Both the position numbers and the translations under genes were made by a program. The notes below the pieces were generated by a model. It did no database searches and was not told the origin of the DNA. It was given only the letters and a program-made list of their open reading frames with translations. From Cryptosporangium aurantiacum (lineage in GTDB: Bacteria; Actinomycetota; Actinomycetes; Mycobacteriales; Cryptosporangiaceae), in assembly GCF_900143005.1 (NCBI RefSeq), contig NZ_FRCS01000006.1, forward strand, positions 1-64,000: 64,000 nucleotides of DNA, in the 5' to 3' direction. Of the stretch, positions 24,316-32,882 are shown piece by piece (within the stretch, counting starts at the first letter, position 1; every line of letters begins with the position of its first letter).

Positions 24316-25202
24316 GCGGCGACCCCGGCCCGGGCGCCGAAGATCCCGTGCGGACGCACGACGAGCAGCAGCGCCAGCGCCCCGAACAGGATGAACGAGG
24401 CCAGATCCGGCACCAGAGCCCGTCCGGTCGACTCCACCTGGCCGATCACCAGGGCCCCGATCAACGCGCCCCGGACCGAGCCCAGGCCGCCGATGACCAC
24501 GACGACCAGCGCGAGGATCAGCACGGTCGAGTCCAGCCCGACGCTCGCGCCGTAGACCGGGCCGGCCAGCACACCGGCGACGGTCGCCAGCAGCGATCCG
24601 GCGGCGAACATCGCCAGCTTCACCCGCCGGTTGTCGACGCCCAGCGCGGCGACCATCTCCCGGTCGGCGACCGTCGCCCGGACCAGCGCCCCCAACCGCG
24701 TCCGCTCGATGACCAGGTAGACGGTCGCGGCGAGCACGGCACCGACCCCGATCAGCGTCAGGCGGTAGGTCGGGTACGTCGCGCCGAGGATGCCCACCGA
24801 CCCGTCGAGACCGGGCGGCGCCGGGACCGAGAGCGGATCGTCACCGAAGACCACCTGCAGCAGCTCGGCGACGACGAGCGCGACACCCAGCGTCAGCAGG
24901 GCCTGGTCGAGATGCGACCGGCGGCGCAGCGGCTCGGTCATCACCGAGAGCAACCCGCCACCGGCGGCACCGATCACCGCGGCGACCGCCAGCGCGGCGA
25001 GGAACGCACCCCAGGAGGCCTGCCCGTCGGTGAACGAGGCCACCAGATAGGCACCCACCAGGAACAGCGCGCCGTGCGCCAGGTTGAGGACGTCCATCAT
25101 GCCGAAGATCAGCGAGAGCCCGACCGCGAGCACGAACAGCAGCGCGCTGATCGCCAGCCCGTTGAGGACGCTCACCAGTAGCACGTCCGCATCGGTCGTC
25201 AT
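24312..25202 (-). CDS. livH: Branched-chain amino acid-type ABC transporter permease LivH
   Basis: The 296-residue membrane protein contains the LivH signature GLSLIFGMMDVLNLAHGALFLVGAY and the loop RTRLGALVRATVADREMVAALGVD. The ATG at 25202 is the start that gives the usual length. It begins 7 bases after the binding-protein stop and overlaps livM by 4 bases. Confidence 0.9.
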   Translation of the reverse strand: MTTDADVLLVSVLNGLAISALLFVLAVGLSLIFGMMDVLNLAHGALFLVGAYLVASFTDGQASWGAFLAALAVAAVIGAAGGGLLSVMTEPLRRRSHLDQALLTLGVALVVAELLQVVFGDDPLSVPAPPGLDGSVGILGATYPTYRLTLIGVGAVLAATVYLVIERTRLGALVRATVADREMVAALGVDNRRVKLAMFAAGSLLATVAGVLAGPVYGASVGLDSTVLILALVVVVIGGLGSVRGALIGALVIGQVESTGRALVPDLASFILFGALALLLVVRPHGIFGARAGVAA

Positions 25203-25209
25203 CGGGCGG

Positions 25210-26412
25210 TCACACCTGGCTCTGTTGTCCGAGGCTCGCCGACACGACGTTGCGCAGCTGGCCGTCCACCGGCTGCACCGTGCGCAGGTAGAACTCCTGC
25301 CTCGGGCTCTGCCCGTCGAACGACCAGGCGCCGCGCGGGCTGTCGCTGATCGTGCCGACGTCACCCAGCGCCTCGGACACCCGGTCGCCGTCCAGCCCGT
25401 CGGCCTTCCCGAGCGCCCGGTCCAGGACGGCCGCGGCGTCCCACGCGGACACCGAGTAGCAGGTGGGAGCGGCCTTGTAGGCCTTCTGGTAGGCGTCAAC
25501 GAACTTCGTGTTCGCCGGGTTGTCCAGCTGGTCGGTGTAGAACAACGACGTCCGGACGCCGACCGCGGCGTCGCCCTGACCCTTGAGCACACCGCCCTCG
25601 GTGAGGAACCCGGAACCGTAGAGCGGTGTGGTGGCCTTGAGTCCGAACTGGGCGTACTGCTGGACGAACCGCACCGCCTCCGCGCCGGCGAAGAACGCGT
25701 AGACGGCCCCGGCCTTCGCCCGCTGGATCTGGGCGAGGAACGGTTGATAGTCCTGGGTGGTCCCGAACGGCGGTTTCGCCTCGCCGACGATCTTTCCGCC
25801 CGCCGCCTCGTAGGCCGTGCGGAAACCGGACCGGGCTTCGGTGCCCGCCGCGTAGTCCGACGCGATCAGGAAGACGCCGCCGGGAATCGCCTGCTTGCCG
25901 AGGTAGGTGCCTGCGGGGGCGGCGACCTGGGCGTTCTGGAACGACGTGCGCCACACGTACGGCGACCGCGCCTTGCCGGTGATGTCCGCGGCACCGGCGT
26001 TGATCACGACCAGCGTCTTCTTCGCCTCGGCCATCAGCGGGGCCGCGCCGAGTGCGGTCGCCGAGTTCACCAGCCCCACGACGATGTCGACCTGTTCGGA
26101 CTGCAGAACCCGCTGCACGGCCGGGACACCCGTCTGCGGCGTCTCACCCTCGTCGCTCGTCACGGTCTTCACCGAGTACGAGCCGAGCTTGCCGCCGTTC
26201 TCCTTCAGCCACAGGTCCCAGCCCTGTCTGAGGTCGGTCCCCAGCGCGGCGTACACGCCGGACTGCGGGACGACCAGGCCGATCTTGACCTCACCGCTCT
26301 GTTCGCCGGAATCCTCGTCGAGGCTGTTCCCGCACGCGGCCAGGGCGGGCAGCGTGGCGGTCGCGCCGAGGAGGCCGAGCACTCGCCTCCGGGACATCAT
26401 CGAACGAGTCAT
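25210..26412 (-). CDS. Liv-type ABC transporter substrate-binding protein, Tat-type lipoprotein
   Basis: The 400-residue protein begins with SRRRVLGLLGATATLPALAACG. This is a twin-arginine-like stretch followed by a hydrophobic core and a lipobox Cys, so it is probably a Tat-exported lipoprotein. The body is the Leu/Ile/Val-binding fold (KIGLVVPQSGVYAALGTDLRQGWDLWLKEN). It heads the Liv operon. Members of this family bind amino acids, amides or aromatic compounds. Its co-location with amine catabolism suggests a related ligand, but no palindrome copy was found upstream, so it may be regulated separately. Confidence 0.87.
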   Translation of the reverse strand: MTRSMMSRRRVLGLLGATATLPALAACGNSLDEDSGEQSGEVKIGLVVPQSGVYAALGTDLRQGWDLWLKENGGKLGSYSVKTVTSDEGETPQTGVPAVQRVLQSEQVDIVVGLVNSATALGAAPLMAEAKKTLVVINAGAADITGKARSPYVWRTSFQNAQVAAPAGTYLGKQAIPGGVFLIASDYAAGTEARSGFRTAYEAAGGKIVGEAKPPFGTTQDYQPFLAQIQRAKAGAVYAFFAGAEAVRFVQQYAQFGLKATTPLYGSGFLTEGGVLKGQGDAAVGVRTSLFYTDQLDNPANTKFVDAYQKAYKAAPTCYSVSAWDAAAVLDRALGKADGLDGDRVSEALGDVGTISDSPRGAWSFDGQSPRQEFYLRTVQPVDGQLRNVVSASLGQQSQV

Positions 26413-26610
26413 GGACGCTCCTCATCGAACGCGGACAGCGTGGACGGGGTTACCGGTCGCAGGGCCGGTGACGGAGCCGGCGGACAGACCTGTGGCAACG
26501 AGCGGAATGGCCGCCGGGCAGCAATCCCGTGGCCCCGTAGCGAGGCGTCAATAGTCGACGCGATCTCTGCTGTACGTCAAGCGTTTGTAGAATGTTGCCG
26601 CCGTACGCGG

Positions 26611-27228
26611 CTACTCGACGACGTCTCCGGCGTCGAGGTCTTCCAGGCGCACCGCGTCCCGGCCGTGGAAGACCACGAGCACGCCGTCGGGATCCGCGCC
26701 ACCCTCGGCGAACCGCAGCACCCACTCGGCGCCCGGATAGAACGTGATCTCCGGCTGGGTCAGTTCGTCGGTGCGGCCGAGTGTGTCCCGCGCCAGCTTC
26801 GCCGCCGCGGCGACGAACTCGTCGGTGTCGAACAGCACGTCCGCGAGCAGGAGCAGATCGATCTGAGCGAGGTCCTGCCCGCGCTCGAGCAGAATGCCGA
26901 ACCAGCCCTCGGTGACCAGGCGCCAGAGCACGATGCCCTGCGGGCCGTCCTCGGGTTCGACCAGGAACCGCAGCGCCTGCACCCCGGACGCGTCGATGCC
27001 TTCCCGTGCCGCGGCCCGGCGCGGGTCGGCATCGAAAGCATCGATCGACTCGCGGGACGGGAAGCTGAGAAGGTGGGCCTCCGTGCTGCCGTCCGCCGAC
27101 AGCATCCGCCGTTCGACCAGCGCACCGTGGTCGGGCAGCAGCCCCAGCACGAGATCCTCGTACCGCTTCAGGTTCGGGGCCTGCTCGCGCGGAACTCGGA
27201 TAAACGCCACCATCGTCAGGCCGGTCAT
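26611..27228 (-). CDS. Conserved hypothetical protein with N-terminal ferredoxin-like (DUF1330/EthD-like) domain
   Basis: The 205-residue protein starts MVAFIRVPREQAPNLKRYEDLVLGLLPDHGALVERR and then has HLLSFPSRESIDAFDADPRR. This alternation resembles dimeric alpha/beta-barrel (DUF1330 or antibiotic-monooxygenase-like) domains. The second half (LLLLADVLFDTDEFVAAAAKLAR, then TFYPGAEWVLRFAEGG) is unassigned. No catalytic motif is visible. The ATG at 27228 was chosen as the first start. It is transcribed toward the Liv operon but is separated from it by 198 bases. Function unknown. Confidence 0.65.
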   Translation of the reverse strand: MTGLTMVAFIRVPREQAPNLKRYEDLVLGLLPDHGALVERRMLSADGSTEAHLLSFPSRESIDAFDADPRRAAAREGIDASGVQALRFLVEPEDGPQGIVLWRLVTEGWFGILLERGQDLAQIDLLLLADVLFDTDEFVAAAAKLARDTLGRTDELTQPEITFYPGAEWVLRFAEGGADPDGVLVVFHGRDAVRLEDLDAGDVVE

Positions 27229-27341
27229 GCCACGACCCTAACCGCTACGAACGGGCCGCTCTCCGACGGCGGACGGCCCGCCGGGCCGCGGCCCGGTACT
27301 GGGCGAGCACGAATCCACCATGACCCACCGGCCCCGAAGTA

Positions 27342-27357
27342 ACCAACAGTCGTTGGT
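27342..27357. promoter_or_regulatory. Dyad ACCAAC-4-GTTGGT upstream of the lipase gene
   Basis: A 6-bp inverted repeat with a 4-base spacer in the 240-bp gap before the lipase. Possible operator; no matching regulator nearby. Confidence 0.35.
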
Positions 27358-27384
27358 GAAATCCCGGGACACCAGGGCCTTCCT

Positions 27385-27406
27385 CTGGTTACTGTCCGGT
27401 AACCAG
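27385..27406. promoter_or_regulatory. Dyad CTGGTTAC-6-GTAACCAG upstream of the lipase gene
   Basis: A perfect 8-bp inverted repeat with a 6-base spacer, 63 bases before the lipase ATG. It could be an operator or a leader hairpin. Confidence 0.4.
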
Positions 27407-27468
27407 CCCGCAACGGCGCACCGCGTCGTTGGCGGGCTGTGTTCACCGCACAACGGAGGCCGCCACAC

Positions 27469-28776
27469 ATGTCCCTACGCGCCCGGCTCCTCGCCGCCGC
27501 GCTCGCCACCACGGTGGCGAGCGCGGGTTTCCTCCCCTCACCGACCGACGCCGCACAGGCCGCCGACCACACCTCGCGCGGCGTCACGATCCCGGCGTTC
27601 TACACCCCGCCGGCCACGCTGCCCGCCACCAACGGCGCGCTGATCCGCACCGAGCCGCTACCGCTGGCGCTGTCCCTGCCCGGCATCACCGGCCCGCTGC
27701 CCGGACGCGCGACCCGGATCATGTACCGGTCCACGGACTCCGACGGGCAGCCGGTCGCGGTCACCGGGGCGTATCTCGCACCGACCGCGGCGTGGAAGGG
27801 CCCGGGCTCGCGTCCGCTGGTGGTGCTGGCCCCCGGCACGATGGGCCAGGGCGACCAGTGCAGCACCTCGCTCGCGCTGCAGCGGGGCCTGATCCTCGGC
27901 ATCGGCGGCGGCCGGAGCACGGTTTCGGTCGGCTACGAGGTGCTCGCGATCTACCGCCTGCTGTCGAAGGGGATCGCGGTCGTCCAGACCGACTACATCG
28001 GGCTCGGTACGCCGGACCGGCTGCACACCTACGTCGACCGGGTCGACGAGGGCCACGCCGTGCTGGACGCCGCGAGGGCCGCGCGGAACCTCACCGGGAC
28101 CACCGCTGACGTCGGGTTCTACGGCTACAGCCAGGGCGGTGGCGCGGTGGCGTCGGCGGCCGAGCTCCAGTCGTCCTACGCCCCCGACGTCCCGCTCAAG
28201 GCGACCTACGCCGGCGCGCCGCCCGCCGACCTCGCGGCGGTCACCGCGGCGATCGACGGCACCGAGCTCGCGGGCGCGATCGGCTGGGCGGTCAACGGGT
28301 TCGTCCAGTCCGAGCCCGCCCTGCAGACGCTGCTCAATCGGTACCTCTCCGACGCCGGCCGGACCGCGCTGAAGGACCTGTCGACGATGTGCGTCGGCGA
28401 CGCGATCTTCGCCTACGCGAACAAGAAGACCTCCGGCTGGACGACGACCGGGCAGTCGATCGCGGCGATCCTCCAGTCCGAGCCCACCGCCCGGGCGTTC
28501 ATCGAGAGCCAGCGCATCGGAACCACGAAGCCGACCGGTGTCGTCCGCGTGGCCACCGGCGTCAGCGACAACCTCGTGCCGCACCCCCAGGCCCGCACGA
28601 TGGCGGCCGACTGGTGCGGGCGCGGCGGTAACGTCGTCTACGCGCCGATCAGCAACACGAAGTCGCCGAGCCCGCTGCTCAACCACTTCGGCCCCCTGCT
28701 GAGCGACCAGGGTCCCGCGGTGAACTGGCTCACCGACCGCCTCGCCGGCCGTCCGGCCGCCACCACCTGCCCCTGA
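27469..28776 (+). CDS. Secreted lipase/esterase (LIP-family alpha/beta hydrolase)
   Basis: The 435-residue protein has a signal peptide (RARLLAAALATTVASAG, cleavage near PTDAAQA) and the secretory-lipase alpha/beta fold: LVVLAPGTMGQGDQC, the nucleophile elbow GYSQGG (Ser221), and the late RVATGVSDNLVPHPQARTMAADWC, which carries the Asp of the triad. LLNHFGPLL probably holds the His. The ATG at 27469 has GGAGG 10 bases upstream. It is an exported triacylglycerol or ester hydrolase. It stands alone, ending at a hairpin. Confidence 0.85.
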   Translation: MSLRARLLAAALATTVASAGFLPSPTDAAQAADHTSRGVTIPAFYTPPATLPATNGALIRTEPLPLALSLPGITGPLPGRATRIMYRSTDSDGQPVAVTGAYLAPTAAWKGPGSRPLVVLAPGTMGQGDQCSTSLALQRGLILGIGGGRSTVSVGYEVLAIYRLLSKGIAVVQTDYIGLGTPDRLHTYVDRVDEGHAVLDAARAARNLTGTTADVGFYGYSQGGGAVASAAELQSSYAPDVPLKATYAGAPPADLAAVTAAIDGTELAGAIGWAVNGFVQSEPALQTLLNRYLSDAGRTALKDLSTMCVGDAIFAYANKKTSGWTTTGQSIAAILQSEPTARAFIESQRIGTTKPTGVVRVATGVSDNLVPHPQARTMAADWCGRGGNVVYAPISNTKSPSPLLNHFGPLLSDQGPAVNWLTDRLAGRPAATTCP

Positions 28777-28785
28777 CCACCCGTC

Positions 28786-28822
28786 GTGGTGCACACTTCG
28801 GAACCCACGAAGTGTGCACCAC
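28786..28822. terminator. Hairpin at convergent junction after the lipase gene
   Basis: GTGGTGCACACTTCG and CGAAGTGTGCACCAC form a perfect 15-bp stem with a 7-base loop, ending one base before the stop codon of the truncated response regulator. Confidence 0.75.
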
Positions 28823-28823
28823 T

Positions 28824-29360
28824 TCATTCGAGCAGGCCGGCCTGGTGCGCGAGGATCGCGGCCTGCACCCGGTTGTTCAGGCTCAGCTTCGCCAGGATCC
28901 GGCTGACGTGGGTCTTCGCGGTCGCCTCGCTCATGTAGAGGGTGGCGGCGATCTCGGTGTTCGACAGCCCGCCCCCGACGGCGACCAGGACCTCGCGCTC
29001 CTTGCCGGTCAGGACGGTGAGCCGCCGGGCGGCGTCGCTGTGCCGATCCGGTGCCGGCTCGGCGAACTTCCGGAGCAACCGGCGGGTGACGCGCGGCGAG
29101 ATCATCGCGTCGCCCCGCGCCGCGCTGCGCACCGCGGCGAGCATGTCGCCTGCCGACGCGTCCTTCAGCAGGAACCCGACGGCGCCGGAACGCAGCGCTG
29201 CCTGCACGTACTCGTCCAGGTCGAACGTCGTGAGCACGATGACGTGCGGCCTCGGGTCGAGCCGCGCCAGCTGTTCGGTCGCGGTCAGCCCGTCGCCCCG
29301 GGGCATCCGGATGTCCATCAGGACGACGTCGGGCCGGAGCGTCCGGGCGAGGTCGATGGC
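28824..29360 (-). pseudogene. NarL/LuxR response regulator, N-terminally truncated
   Basis: The reading frame contains the end of a NarL receiver domain (GTAIDLARTLRPDVVLMDIRMP with the phosphoacceptor Asp) and a complete LuxR-type helix-turn-helix (LTGKEREVLVAVGGGLSNTEIAATLYMSEATAKTHVSRILAKL). The first roughly 45 residues of the receiver, including the acidic pocket, are missing. Upstream the frame runs directly into kinase-derived sequence in a different frame, at about 29360. An ATG at 29318 could give a 164-residue product, but it would lack a functional receiver. The simplest explanation is a deletion that joined this gene to the upstream kinase remnant. Confidence 0.8.
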
Positions 29361-29833
29361 CGTCCCCGACCGTTGCGGACCGACAGGCGCAGCAGGTGTG
29401 ACGCCTGCTCGACGCGGACCCGGGTCGGTGCTCCCGGTGCGTGTTTGTGCACGTTGGTCAGCGCCTCCCGGACGAATCGGTACGCGGTGTGCTCGACGAG
29501 CAGCGACGGGTGCTGCTCTGCCGGTTCCGTCTGTTCGAGCGTGACGGCGACGCCGCTCCGCCGGAACTCCGCGATGAGCGTGTCCAGGTCGGCGAGCCCC
29601 GGCTGCGGGGCGAGCGGGGCGTCGTCGTCGTAGCGCAGGATCTCCACCAGCGAGCGGAGTTCGGCGAGCGCCGCGCGGCCGGTCGCTCCGATCTGCTGTC
29701 CGATCGTGACCGCGTCCCGCCCCTCGGACACTTCGAGGGCGGTGGCCTGCAGCACCATCAGCGAGACCCGGTGGGTCACCACGTCGTGCATGTCGCGGGC
29801 GATCTGCAGCCCGGCGAACGCGGCGTCACGACG
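29361..29833 (-). pseudogene. NarL-type histidine kinase remnant
   Basis: The remnant starts just after a TGA at 29834-29836 with sequence resembling AAFAGLQIARDMHDVVTHRVSLM, a HisKA_3 dimerisation/H-box, and continues to FVREALTNVHKHA (N-box of the ATPase domain) and LLRLSVRNG. It then breaks into response-regulator sequence in another frame. The N-terminal sensor and membrane part and the C-terminal D/G-boxes are missing. Neither kinase nor regulator is likely to be functional. Confidence 0.8.
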
Positions 29834-29894
29834 TCATCTACCCGTGCGTGTCGCGGGTGCGCGGTTCCCGCATCGTGCTCGATGTCTAGCGAAT

Positions 29895-29955
29895 CGTTTG
29901 CCGGACTAACGATCACTCGCTATCGTTCGGAGCGCGAACGTTAGATGGCCTAACG
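29895..29955. promoter_or_regulatory. Three tandem 17-bp dyads upstream of the epoxide hydrolase
   Basis: Dyads of the form CGTTnG-5-CnAACG lie at 29895-29911 (CGTTTG/CTAACG), 29924-29940 (CGTTCG/CGAACG) and 29939-29955 (CGTTAG/CTAACG, overlapping the second by 2 bases). The last ends 20 bases before the ATG. The half-sites resemble the 16-bp regulon palindrome, but the spacer is 5 rather than 4. Confidence 0.65.
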
Positions 29956-29975
29956 TTTGGACAGGAGCTCTGACG

Positions 29976-31067
29976 ATGATCACGCCGTTCCGCATCGCGA
30001 TTCCGCAAGCCGACCTCGACGACCTCACCGACCGGCTCGCCCGCACCCGCTGGCCCAACGAGGTCGCCGACGCCGGGTGGGACTACGGGTTCCCGCTGGC
30101 CCGGCTCCAGGAGCTGGCCGAGTACTGGCGCACCGGTTACGACTGGCGCAAACACGAGGCCGAGCTCAACGACCTCCCCCACTTCACGACCGAGATCGAC
30201 GGCCAGACCATCCACTTCGTCCACGTCCGCTCGCCGAAACCGGACGCGCTCGCGCTGATCCTCACCCACGGCTGGCCCGGTTCGTTCCTAGAGTTCCTGG
30301 ACCTGATCGAGCCGCTGTCGCAGGACCACCACCTGGTGATCCCGTCGATCCCGGGTTACGGCTTCTCCGGGCCGACCCACGAACGCGGCTGGGACATCAC
30401 CCGGATCGCACGGGCCTGGGCCGAGCTGATGCACCGTCTCGGCTACCAGCGCTACGGGGCGCAGGGCGGCGACTTCGGCGCCGGTATCTCGCTGGCGCTC
30501 GGCGCGGTGGCGCCCGACCACGTCGTCGGCGTGCACGTCAACTACATGCCGACCCGGCCGGACCCGAACGCTGACCTCGAACTGTCGGCGACCGACGAGG
30601 CGCGGCTGGACAAGATCCGGTACCTGATGGCGAACCGCCCGCCGTACCAGGCCCTGCTGGCCGCCACCCCGCAGACGATCGGCTACGCGCTGACCGACTC
30701 GCCGGTCGGCCAGCTGGCCTGGATCGCCGAGCGCTTCGCGCAGTGGACGGACCCCCGCTCGCCGGTCAGCGACGAGCGGATGCTCACCGACATCTCGCTG
30801 TACTGGCTGACCGCGACCGCGGCGTCCTCCTCGCGGCTGCACCACGACGCTCCGCGCGGGGCGGCCGTGGCGTGCGAGGTGCCGGTGGGTGTGGCGGTGC
30901 TAACCCACGACATCACCCAGTCGGTGCGACCGCTGGCCGAGCGGCTGTACGACATCCGGCACTGGTCGGAGTTCGAGCGCGGCGGCCACTTCGCCGCGAT
31001 GGAGGTGCCGGAGCTGCTCGCCGCGGACGTCCATGCGTTCTTCCAGCACCTGGCTCACATCCGGTAG
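29976..31067 (+). CDS. Epoxide hydrolase (EHN-type alpha/beta hydrolase)
   Basis: The 363-residue protein begins with an EHN-type N-terminal domain (FRIAIPQADLDDLTDRLARTRWPNE, ending near the HFVHVRSP strand) followed by the alpha/beta-hydrolase core. It has LILTHGWPGSFLEFLD (oxyanion HGWPGS), the nucleophile Asp166 in GAQGGDFGAGIS, and the late His in RGGHFAAMEVPELLAADV. This is the microsomal-like epoxide hydrolase architecture, which opens epoxides to vicinal diols through an ester intermediate. The ATG has AGGAG 8 bases upstream. Convergent to it is a limonene-monooxygenase-type LLM enzyme that might supply epoxides, an inference. Confidence 0.88.
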   Translation: MITPFRIAIPQADLDDLTDRLARTRWPNEVADAGWDYGFPLARLQELAEYWRTGYDWRKHEAELNDLPHFTTEIDGQTIHFVHVRSPKPDALALILTHGWPGSFLEFLDLIEPLSQDHHLVIPSIPGYGFSGPTHERGWDITRIARAWAELMHRLGYQRYGAQGGDFGAGISLALGAVAPDHVVGVHVNYMPTRPDPNADLELSATDEARLDKIRYLMANRPPYQALLAATPQTIGYALTDSPVGQLAWIAERFAQWTDPRSPVSDERMLTDISLYWLTATAASSSRLHHDAPRGAAVACEVPVGVAVLTHDITQSVRPLAERLYDIRHWSEFERGGHFAAMEVPELLAADVHAFFQHLAHIR

Positions 31068-31096
31068 GTGCGGATCCTCGTGTAGAGCGCGGTTGA

Positions 31097-31135
31097 CCCT
31101 CCCTCCGCATCGCTCATCGCGCGCCGGAGGGAGGG
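31097..31135. terminator. Hairpin at convergent junction of epoxide hydrolase and LLM genes
   Basis: CCCTCCCTCCG and CGGAGGGAGGG form a perfect 11-bp stem with a 17-base loop. It lies 29 bases after the epoxide hydrolase stop and 9 bases before the LLM stop. Confidence 0.7.
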
Positions 31136-31143
31136 CCGGTGGG

Positions 31144-32316
31144 TCAGGCGTTCGTCGTCTTCTCCTGTTCGTACTTCTTGATCATGTGCTCCACCGCGGC
31201 GAGCTGGGTCCGCGCCAGTGCCTCGCGGCTGCCGGTCGCGCGGTCCTTCGCCGCGAGCGTGCTCTGCGCCTGCCCCTGGAACTCGGGGAACACCCGCTGG
31301 GCGATCAGTTCGAACGACCGCTTGGTGGCCTGCGGGTTGGCCCACTCGTGTCCGAGCAGCAGGAACGCGCCGAAGCCGCCGGACTGGTCGACGAGCTTCT
31401 GCACCTGCGCCTTGGCGTCCTCCACGGTGCCGATCGCGCCGATCCCCGCCTCGTTGATGAAGTCGATCATCCCCCTCACGTCGGCGCTGCCCCCGACGTC
31501 CATCTGCGGGAACGCGGCCACCTTCTGGAAGTAAGTGAACCAGTGCTCGATGCCGTACTCGACCTCGTGGTACGCCTGTTCCCTGGTCTCCGCGATGTGC
31601 ATGAGCCCGACGAGCCGCCACCCGGCGCGGTCCGGTGTCGGCTGTCCGAAGTGGGCGGCCCGTTCCTCGACCACGTTCCAGTGATGTGCCAGCGCGTCGA
31701 ACCCGTCCGGCGTCAGCGTCGCACCGATCGACAGCAGCCCGATGCCGTGCTGACCGGCCATCCGCGGGCCGGTCGGCGAGGCCACCGCGGCGACGGCGAC
31801 GTCGAAGCACGGATCGGTGTAGGGGCGCAGCTGCAGTTGAGCGTCCACCAGGTTGTGGGTCTTGGTCCGGCGGGTCACCGACTCACCGCGCAGCAACCGC
31901 ATGATGATGTCGAGGTTCTCCCCGAGCAGCTCCCGGGTCTCGGTCGGGTCGAGCCCGATCATCGAGGAGTCCGTCGGCAGCGACCCCGGCCCGCAGCCGA
32001 GCATCGCCCGGCCGCGGGTGAGGTGGTCGAGCATCACCATCCGGTCGGCCACCCAGAGCGGGTTGTGGTAGGCGATCGAGGTGACGCCGGTGCCCAGCTT
32101 GATCCGCCTGGTGCGCTCGGCAGCCGCCGCGATGAAGATCTCCGGCGACGCGATGATCTCCGACCCCGCCGAGTGGTGCTCACCGATCCACACCTCGTCG
32201 TAGTCGAGCGCGTCGAGGTGTTCGATCAGCTCCAGGTCGCGCCGGAGAGCCAGCGTCGGGTTCTGACCGGGCTTGTGGAAGGGTGCCAGGAAGACACCGA
32301 AACGTAGACGGCTCAC
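31144..32316 (-). CDS. Limonene 1,2-monooxygenase-type LLM flavin monooxygenase
   Basis: The 390-residue LLM protein opens with LRFGVFLAPFHKPGQNPTLALRRDLELIEHLD and has DEVWIGEHHSAGSEIIASPEIFIAAAAERT, TGVTSIAYHNPLWVADRM and LDHLTRGRAMLGCGPG. This pattern matches actinobacterial limonene-monooxygenase/alkanal-monooxygenase-like proteins (LimB group). It would use reduced flavin to oxygenate a hydrophobic substrate. It may be linked with the convergent epoxide hydrolase. The next gene upstream on the same strand is the AhpD-like gene; the intervening gap is 84 bases. Confidence 0.8.
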   Translation of the reverse strand: MSRLRFGVFLAPFHKPGQNPTLALRRDLELIEHLDALDYDEVWIGEHHSAGSEIIASPEIFIAAAAERTRRIKLGTGVTSIAYHNPLWVADRMVMLDHLTRGRAMLGCGPGSLPTDSSMIGLDPTETRELLGENLDIIMRLLRGESVTRRTKTHNLVDAQLQLRPYTDPCFDVAVAAVASPTGPRMAGQHGIGLLSIGATLTPDGFDALAHHWNVVEERAAHFGQPTPDRAGWRLVGLMHIAETREQAYHEVEYGIEHWFTYFQKVAAFPQMDVGGSADVRGMIDFINEAGIGAIGTVEDAKAQVQKLVDQSGGFGAFLLLGHEWANPQATKRSFELIAQRVFPEFQGQAQSTLAAKDRATGSREALARTQLAAVEHMIKKYEQEKTTNA

Positions 32317-32400
32317 GGAACCTCCCGCGGTCTCAGATGTGCGGCCGAACCACCAGCATGACCGGGATCACACCGCGCCGGCTGTGCGAAACCTGAACGG

Positions 32401-32856
32401 TCAGTCCCAGCTGGTTCCCGCCGGCACCCGGAACGTGGTGTTGATGCGGTTGAAGAAGTTGGTGATCGCGATCATCAACACCAGCGCACCGATCTGCCGC
32501 TCGTCGTAGTGTTTCGTGGCCTCCGCCCAGATCTCGTCGGTGACCGCGCCCGGCCGGTCGGCCAGCCGGGTCGCGGCCTCCGCGAGCGCCAGCGCGGCCC
32601 GCTCGGCGTCGTCGAAGAGCGGGTTCTCGTACCAGGCGGCCAGCGCGAGCAGCTTCTCGGTGCTGACCCCGGCCTTGGCCGCGCTGGTGGCGCCGGCGTC
32701 GACACACGCGCTGCAGCCGTTGATCTGGCTCGCGCGCAGGTGCACCAGCTCCAGCGTCTGGTGCGGCGCGCCGCCGGCGTACACCTGCTTGAACAGCTGC
32801 CGGACACCCGCGGTGATGTCGGGCTGGGTCGCGGCGTCCTGGATCCGTGCGGTCAT
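32401..32856 (-). CDS. Carboxymuconolactone decarboxylase/AhpD-like protein
   Basis: The 151-residue all-helical protein has QTLELVHLRASQINGCSACVDAGATSAAKAGVS, the AhpD-fold CxxC peroxidase motif. The His of the classical ExxCxxCxxxH is not in the usual place. Members of this fold reduce peroxides with thiols or decarboxylate small lactones. The ATG at 32856 has GGAGGAG upstream. It is divergent from an ECF41-type sigma factor; that pairing is known from studies of the ECF41 family, so it is probably the sigma factor's target. Confidence 0.85.
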   Translation of the reverse strand: MTARIQDAATQPDITAGVRQLFKQVYAGGAPHQTLELVHLRASQINGCSACVDAGATSAAKAGVSTEKLLALAAWYENPLFDDAERAALALAEAATRLADRPGAVTDEIWAEATKHYDERQIGALVLMIAITNFFNRINTTFRVPAGTSWD

Positions 32857-32882
32857 TTCTCCTCCAAGAAACTCGGTGAACG

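Noticed and set aside
26560-26600. Promoter of the Liv binding-protein gene (TTGACG on the minus strand)
   Set aside because: The nearest -10-like hexamer is 21 bases away, too far for a normal spacing.
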